Shown piece by piece: positions 59,506-64,000 of a stretch of 64,000 nucleotides of DNA. The DNA comes from Ralstonia sp. 25mfcol4.1 (lineage in GTDB: Bacteria > Pseudomonadota > Gammaproteobacteria > Burkholderiales > Burkholderiaceae), in contig NZ_FNJO01000009.1 of the NCBI RefSeq assembly GCF_900104095.1, positions 1 through 64,000 on the forward strand, written 5' to 3'. The notes under the pieces were generated by a model that was given only the letters and a program-made list of their open reading frames with translations, ran no database searches and had not been told where the DNA came from. The translations under genes and the position numbers were made by a program. Every line of letters begins with the position of its first letter. The stretch's first letter is position 1.

Positions 59506-60495
59506 TCAGGCAAACCCCGCCTGATGGGCCTGCTGGTCGGCGTGGTACGAGCTGCGGACCATGGCGCCGACGGCGGCGTGGGTGAAGCCCATCTTGTAGG
59601 CCTCTTCCTCGAACATCTTGAAGGTGTCCGGATGCACGTAGCGCATCACGGGCAGGTGGTGGTTCGACGGGGCCAGGTACTGGCCGATGGTCAGCATGTC
59701 GATGTCGTGCGCGCGCATGTCGCGCATGACTTCCAGGATTTCCTCGTCGGTCTCGCCCAGGCCCACCATCAGGCCCGATTTCGTGGCGACGTCCGGGTTG
59801 CGGCGCTTGAATTCCTGCAGCAGCTTCAGCGAGTGCGCGTAGTCCGCGCCCGGGCGGGCCTGCTTGTACAGGCGCGGCACCGTTTCCATGTTGTGGTTCA
59901 TCACGTCGGGCGGCGCCGTCAGCAGGATGTCCAGGGCCTTGTCCAGGCGGCCACGGAAGTCGGGCACCAGCACTTCGATGCGGGTGTTCGGCGACAGCGC
60001 GCGCGTCTGCGAGATGCAGTCCACGTAATGCTGGGCGCCGCCGTCGCGCAGGTCGTCACGGTCCACGCTGGTGATCACCACGTAGTTCAGCTTCAGCTGG
60101 GCAATGGTGCGCGCCAGGTTGCCGGGCTCGTTCACGTCGAGCGGGTCCGGACGGCCGTGGCCCACGTCGCAGAACGGGCAGCGGCGCGTGCACTTGTCGC
60201 CCATGATCATGAACGTGGCCGTGCCCTTGCCGAAGCATTCGCCGATGTTCGGGCAGCTGGCTTCCTCGCACACGGTGACCAGGTTGTTGGCGCGCAGGAT
60301 GTCCTTGATCTCGTAGAAGCGCGAGTTGCCGGTGGCGGCCTTGACGCGGATCCAGTCCGGCTTCTTGAGCTTTTCGGCAGGCACGATCTTGATGGGGATG
60401 CGTGCGGTCTTCTCGGCCGATTTCTGCTTCTTGGTGGCGTCGTATTCCGGCGTTTGCGGGGCTTCGCTGGACGTGGCGATCAGGGCGTCGCTCAT
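59506..60495 (-). CDS. lipA: Lipoyl synthase
   Basis: This radical-SAM enzyme inserts two sulfurs into octanoyl-lysine to make lipoate. The 329-residue protein shows both Fe-S clusters: auxiliary Cys76, Cys81, Cys87 ([12 protein letters not shown]) and radical-SAM Cys102, Cys106, Cys109 ([11 protein letters not shown]). The C-terminal RSSY motif reads [10 protein letters not shown]. The ATG at 60495 is chosen over an upstream one. It lies 66 bases after lipB. Confidence 0.97.
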   Translation of the reverse strand: MSDALIATSSEAPQTPEYDATKKQKSAEKTARIPIKIVPAEKLKKPDWIRVKAATGNSRFYEIKDILRANNLVTVCEEASCPNIGECFGKGTATFMIMGDKCTRRCPFCDVGHGRPDPLDVNEPGNLARTIAQLKLNYVVITSVDRDDLRDGGAQHYVDCISQTRALSPNTRIEVLVPDFRGRLDKALDILLTAPPDVMNHNMETVPRLYKQARPGADYAHSLKLLQEFKRRNPDVATKSGLMVGLGETDEEILEVMRDMRAHDIDMLTIGQYLAPSNHHLPVMRYVHPDTFKMFEEEAYKMGFTHAAVGAMVRSSYHADQQAHQAGFA

Positions 60496-60561
60496 ACTGT
60501 TCTCCGCACGCGCAGCCGCGTGCATGTTTGGCGTTGATTCGGGACCGGGCGTGCCACGGGT

Positions 60562-61281
60562 TCAGGCAGCCTCGGCAGCGGCATTCCCGTGGGCCTGTGC
60601 GCGCGCCTCGCGTGCGGTCAGGACCTCGCACAGGGCCGCCGCCAGGCGTTGTGCGATTGCGGGTTGTTGTGCCGCGGTGACGGGCAGCGGGCCGGCATCG
60701 TGCGCCGCCGCGAAGGTGGCGCCCGCAGTGGCCATGTCGACCGTTTCCAGTCCGGCATAGCCGCAGGGGTTGATGCGCAGGAACGGGTCCAGGTCCATCT
60801 GCACGTTCAGGCTGACACCGTGGTAGCTGCAGCCGTTGCGGATCTTGAGGCCGAGCGCGGCAATCTTGGCGCCCTGGTGCGGACCATCGGACAGATAGAT
60901 GCCGGGCGCGCCGGGCTTGCGTTCGGCTGCGAGATTATACGCCGCGAGCGTGTCCAGGACTGCCTGCTCGATGTCGTTGACCAGCTCGCGCACCATGAGG
61001 TGCCGGCGCCGCAAATCGAGCAGCAGATAGGCCACCACCTGTCCGGGTCCGTGATAAGTGATCTGGCCGCCACGATCGATCTTCACGACCGGAATCGCGT
61101 CGTCGGGGGCCAGCAGGTGTGCGGGGTCTCCGGCCTGCCCGAGCGTATAGACCGGCGGGTGTTCGACCAGCCAGATCTGGTCGGGCGTCTCGGGCGTGCG
61201 GGCGGCGGTGAATGCCCGCATCGCGTCGAAACAGGGCTCGTACGGCTGGCGGCCCTGATCGATGACTTGGATCGGATGCAT
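60562..61281 (-). CDS. lipB: Lipoyl(octanoyl) transferase
   Basis: It moves octanoyl from ACP to the lipoyl domain of 2-oxoacid dehydrogenases, using an acyl-thioester intermediate. The 239-residue protein has [14 protein letters not shown], the catalytic Lys139 in [14 protein letters not shown] and Cys173 in [12 protein letters not shown] 61281 (MHPIQVID) gives the family length. It heads lipB-lipA; a terminator of the upstream DUF2917 gene (61301-61332) separates it from that gene. Confidence 0.96.
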   Translation of the reverse strand: MHPIQVIDQGRQPYEPCFDAMRAFTAARTPETPDQIWLVEHPPVYTLGQAGDPAHLLAPDDAIPVVKIDRGGQITYHGPGQVVAYLLLDLRRRHLMVRELVNDIEQAVLDTLAAYNLAAERKPGAPGIYLSDGPHQGAKIAALGLKIRNGCSYHGVSLNVQMDLDPFLRINPCGYAGLETVDMATAGATFAAAHDAGPLPVTAAQQPAIAQRLAAALCEVLTAREARAQAHGNAAAEAA

Positions 61282-61300
61282 GCCCGAGAGTGTAACGAAA

Positions 61301-61332
61301 AGGGCCGGTCCGCGCTGAGGCAGACCGGCCCT
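61301..61332 (-). terminator. Terminator between DUF2917 and lipB
   Basis: Arms AGGGCCGGTC (61301-61310) and GACCGGCCCT (61323-61332) are perfect. On the minus strand the hairpin is followed by TTTTCG. Confidence 0.8.
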
Positions 61333-61392
61333 GTTTCCAGTCATTTCTTGTCGGGCGGCGGCCATACGAGCCTCAGCCGCCGCGCCTCCGGG

Positions 61393-61761
61393 TCATGAGG
61401 CGTGGATCTTGTCCTGCCCCGGCGTCCATTCCGCACCTCGAACCAACCGGCGCGCGGCGCGGAACACCAGGTGCGGCAGGTCGGCGAGAGTCAGCACCGG
61501 CCGCCGGGCCTCGGCAATCAGTGCCAGCCGCACCGGGCCCGTGGCGCGCGGGTCCACGCTGAGCACGATCTCGTCGCCGCGGCGCAACAGCAGACTCCCG
61601 CCGCAGCGCAGCCAGTAATCCTCGGAATCGTTCTCGCGGGTCACCCATACATCGACACCCCTGGCATCTTCCACGAACAGGCGCTGGGCGGCATGCACCG
61701 ACAGCGGGGCAACCTCGCCGGGGCTCAGCGTAAAGACGGTCGTTGTGAGTAGGGCTTTCAT
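61393..61761 (-). CDS. DUF2917 family protein
   Basis: A 122-residue protein with MKALLTTTVFTLSPGEVAPLSVHAAQRLFVEDARGVDVWVTREND and GGSLLLRRGDEIVLSV, the DUF2917 pattern. Function is unknown. It is divergent from a LysR-family gene, and both pairings recur in Burkholderiales. The C-terminal half is rather basic. Confidence 0.82.
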   Translation of the reverse strand: MKALLTTTVFTLSPGEVAPLSVHAAQRLFVEDARGVDVWVTRENDSEDYWLRCGGSLLLRRGDEIVLSVDPRATGPVRLALIAEARRPVLTLADLPHLVFRAARRLVRGAEWTPGQDKIHAS

Positions 61762-61955
61762 GATGGCTTCTCCGTGAGTCCGGGGCCCACCGTGTTGTCG
61801 GCGTCGCCGGAACTGGCTTGGTCATTGGACCAGCACAGTTCAGGGCTTTGTTTGGCGGGGTCCGGTAAAGTGAATTCTAGTGATGACCCCGCCGCTGGCA
61901 AAACGATATATATTCTTGTGTCTTGTTAGCCCATCTCACATAGACGAGGTCCATC

Positions 61956-62912
61956 ATGGTCTGGAGCGGCACCTGGAACCCGGACGATCCCCGTAGCTGG
62001 AAACGCGAATTCCCGCGCCTGCCCGCGCTGGCTGCATTGCGCACGTTCGAGGCGGCGGCCCGTCACGAGAGCTTCTCGCGGGCTGCGGCAGAGCTGTTCG
62101 TCACCCATGGCGCCGTCAGCCATCAGATCCGGGCTCTGGAGGAAGAGCTAGGCCAGCCGCTGTTCGAGCGGCGCGGCAAGCGCGTGATGCTGACCGCCAA
62201 CGGCCGGCTCTATGCCGAACGCGTGCGCGACGCGCTGCTGCAGATTGCCGATGCCACGCGCGCGCTGCAGGCCGGCAACCGCGAGAAACGGCTGACCATC
62301 AGCACCATGCCGTCGTTCGCCGCGCGCTGGCTCACGCCGCGCATCGGCAGTTTCATCGAGCAGCATCCGGAATTCGACGTGGAACTGCTGTCGTCGAACT
62401 CGCTCGTGGACTTTGCCAATGAAGAGGTGGACGTGGCGCTGCGCATGGGCGGCGGCCAGTACCCGGGTCTCTATGTCGAACGCCTGCTGGACGATGTGTT
62501 CTTTCCCGTCTGCAGCCCCAGGTTCAATGGCGGGCGCCTGCCCGAGCAGCCCGCGCACATGGCCGGCATGCCGCTGCTGCGCGGCGAGGGCGATCCGTGG
62601 AAGCCCTGGTTCGAGGCGGCCGGACTGGCCTGGTCCGAGCCGACCAAGGGCCTGATGATGCAGGATTCGTCGCTGCTGCTGCAGGCGGCGGCCGAGGGCC
62701 AGGGCATTGCGCTGATCCGGTCGTCGCTGGCCTATAACGACCTGCTGTCTGGCCGCGTGGTGCGCCTGTTCGACGTGAGCATTCCGTGCCCGTGGCTGCT
62801 GCATTTCGTCTGCACCCACGCCAGCCTGGCCACCCCGAAGGTGCAGGCGTTCCGGAACTGGCTGCTGCCCGAGATGGAGCGGTTCCGGAACATTCTTTCG
62901 CAGTGGACCTAG
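61956..62912 (+). CDS. LysR-family regulator (GcvA-like)
   Basis: A 318-residue LysR regulator: N-terminal winged helix (LPALAALRTFEAAARHESFSRAAAELFVTHGAVSHQIRALEEELG, residues about 22-66) and a C-terminal substrate-binding domain (LTISTMPSFAARWLTPRIGSFIEQHPEF). It resembles GcvA/AmpR-type members. It is divergent from DUF2917 across 194 bases, so it may regulate it. Its stop and that of xerC share a CTAG tetramer. Confidence 0.88.
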   Translation: MVWSGTWNPDDPRSWKREFPRLPALAALRTFEAAARHESFSRAAAELFVTHGAVSHQIRALEEELGQPLFERRGKRVMLTANGRLYAERVRDALLQIADATRALQAGNREKRLTISTMPSFAARWLTPRIGSFIEQHPEFDVELLSSNSLVDFANEEVDVALRMGGGQYPGLYVERLLDDVFFPVCSPRFNGGRLPEQPAHMAGMPLLRGEGDPWKPWFEAAGLAWSEPTKGLMMQDSSLLLQAAAEGQGIALIRSSLAYNDLLSGRVVRLFDVSIPCPWLLHFVCTHASLATPKVQAFRNWLLPEMERFRNILSQWT

Positions 62913-63976
62913 TGATCCGGGGCGTCGGTGCCGTCGGTGCCGTCGGCGTGGCCGGTGCCGCCGGCCTGGTCCCGGTCATCGGCCCGCGCGGGCGCTGATC
63001 CGGGTACGCCTTTTTTCGCCCGACCGGCCCGCGGATGGGCCTGGTCGTAGACCTTGGCCAGGTGCTGGAAGTCGAGCGACGTGTAGACCTGCGTAGTGGT
63101 GATGCTCACGTGGCCCAGCATCTCCTGCACCGCACGCAGGTCTCCCGACGACTGCAGCACATGCGTGGCAAACGAGTGCCGCAGCATATGCGGATGCACG
63201 TTGGCCGGCACGCCGGCAGCCAGCGCCTGCTGCTTGATCCGCGTCTGCACCGTACTGCCCGACAGCCGCCTGCCGCGCGTGCCCAGGAACAGCGCGTGCC
63301 GGTCCTCCAACAAGGCGCCGGGCCGCAGCAGTGTTTCACGCACCTCAAGCCAGGCCTTCAGCGCCGCCACCGCCTTGCTGCCCACCGGCACCGTGCGCCG
63401 GCGCGATCCCTTGCCGATCACCGTGACCTCGGCACCCTGCAGGTCGAGCCAGCCGGCCGACCGGTACTCCCCTTCTTCGGTATAGCGGACGTCGAGCTGG
63501 ATCAGCTCCGACAGCCGCAGCCCGCTGGAATAGAACAGTTCGAAGACGGCCTGGTCGCGGATGGCTTCGGTCGTGTCGCCGCGCCGGTGCGCCACCAGCG
63601 CCACGGCGTGTTCCACCGACAGCGCCTTGGGCAGCGGCTGCCCGCGCTTGGGCGCCCGCACCGCGTCCACCGGATTGGCGGTCACGCCATGGCCATGCCG
63701 CGCCGCCCACAGAAAGAAGCCGCGCCAGCCGGACAGCGTGCGCGCGATGGTGCGCGCCGACAGCCCGCTGCCGTGCAGCCGGGCGGCGAAGGATCGGATA
63801 TGCCTGGTTTCCAGCGACAGCAGCGGCACGCCAGCCGCAAAGCGCTTGGCGGATTCCTGCAGCACGGACAGATCGCGCGCGTAGCTGGTCAGCGTGTGGT
63901 CGGCCAGTTTGCGATTGGTGGCCAGCCAATCCAGGTAGCGCATCACCAGCGGGTCGGGCACTGGCTTTTCCGCCAC
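62909..63976 (-). CDS. xerC: XerC-type tyrosine recombinase (start uncertain near window edge)
   Basis: This recombinase resolves chromosome dimers at dif with XerD. The 355-residue frame has the N-terminal SAM-like DNA-binding domain and the catalytic set Arg154 (SGLRLSEL), Lys189 (GKGSRRR), His263-x-x-Arg266 (HMLRHSFATH), His289 (LGHVS) and Tyr298 (TTTQVYTS). A short Asp/Gly-rich tail (TGHADGTDGTDAPDH) is unusual. The GTG at 63976 gives the usual length, but the frame stays open to the window edge, so the true start may lie beyond. It overlaps the LysR gene by 4 bases at its end. Confidence 0.9.
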   Translation of the reverse strand: MAEKPVPDPLVMRYLDWLATNRKLADHTLTSYARDLSVLQESAKRFAAGVPLLSLETRHIRSFAARLHGSGLSARTIARTLSGWRGFFLWAARHGHGVTANPVDAVRAPKRGQPLPKALSVEHAVALVAHRRGDTTEAIRDQAVFELFYSSGLRLSELIQLDVRYTEEGEYRSAGWLDLQGAEVTVIGKGSRRRTVPVGSKAVAALKAWLEVRETLLRPGALLEDRHALFLGTRGRRLSGSTVQTRIKQQALAAGVPANVHPHMLRHSFATHVLQSSGDLRAVQEMLGHVSITTTQVYTSLDFQHLAKVYDQAHPRAGRAKKGVPGSAPARADDRDQAGGTGHADGTDGTDAPDH

Positions 63977-64000
63977 GGCGGTGGCCGGGTTGGCCGGGTT

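Overview
The window looks like chromosomal DNA of a beta-proteobacterium in Burkholderiaceae, most likely Cupriavidus or a close relative. This is inferred from the very high GC content, a PhaM-type PHB granule protein, a split methionine synthase, DUF3567/DUF2917/DUF1840 proteins, and AceK next to leucine-degradation genes. No rRNA, tRNA, CRISPR array or prophage was seen. The only mobile DNA is the end of an IS3-family element at the left edge.

Left block (about 0.5-20 kb, all minus strand). A long run of genes begins at isovaleryl-CoA dehydrogenase (liuA, 19656) and continues through aceK, carbonic anhydrase, a thiolase, an SDR, a second acyl-CoA dehydrogenase, an isomerase, a HAD phosphatase, methylcrotonyl-CoA carboxylase beta, a secreted hydrolase and methylglutaconyl-CoA hydratase. 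A complete biotin operon (bioA-bioF-bioD-bioB) follows, then methylcrotonyl-CoA carboxylase alpha, the biotin-carrying subunit. This is leucine/isovalerate catabolism with biotin synthesis set inside it. A MerR regulator (LiuR) and a divergent metallo-beta-lactamase-fold hydrolase sit at the head. Two near-identical inverted repeats (19759-19780, 20329-20350) are convincing LiuR operators. Doublets of GC-rich REP-like hairpins flank the bio-mccA module.

Middle (21.5-38 kb). A BtuF-like protein, SDR, dsbA, SPOR protein and argS lie on the minus strand. Then come small stress-type proteins (DUF1840, DUF883, DUF1328), a CHASE3 histidine kinase, a receiver-only regulator and a NarL/FixJ regulator. 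A tandem array of about sixteen 14-bp repeats separates the kinase from the receiver protein. Next are a low-complexity exported protein, methionine synthase as two genes (Hcy domain; folate/B12/activation domains), a rhodanese, DUF3567 and an enol-lactonase-like hydrolase.

Right half (38-64 kb). DUF3108 and IclR genes oppose a FAH-family hydrolase. An enoyl-CoA hydratase-phaM-patatin unit has a palindrome just after a TATAAT box. Then come a ferritin-like di-iron protein, HldC, a second SPOR protein, coaX-birA, an Mla-type lipid ABC transporter (STAS-permease, ATPase, MCE protein, lipoprotein) with a VanZ protein, a 5-oxoproline catabolic operon (pxpB-pxpC-pxpA-DUF969-DUF979-pcp), an orphan membrane protein, lipA, lipB, a DUF2917/LysR divergent pair and a XerC-type recombinase at the right edge.

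Most genes are housekeeping or central metabolism. The least explained signals are the 14-bp tandem array, the REP-like doublets, the phaM-patatin unit with its operator-like palindrome, the DUF969/DUF979 transporter inside the pyroglutamate operon, and the repeat-rich AT-richer gap at 58.6-58.9 kb.
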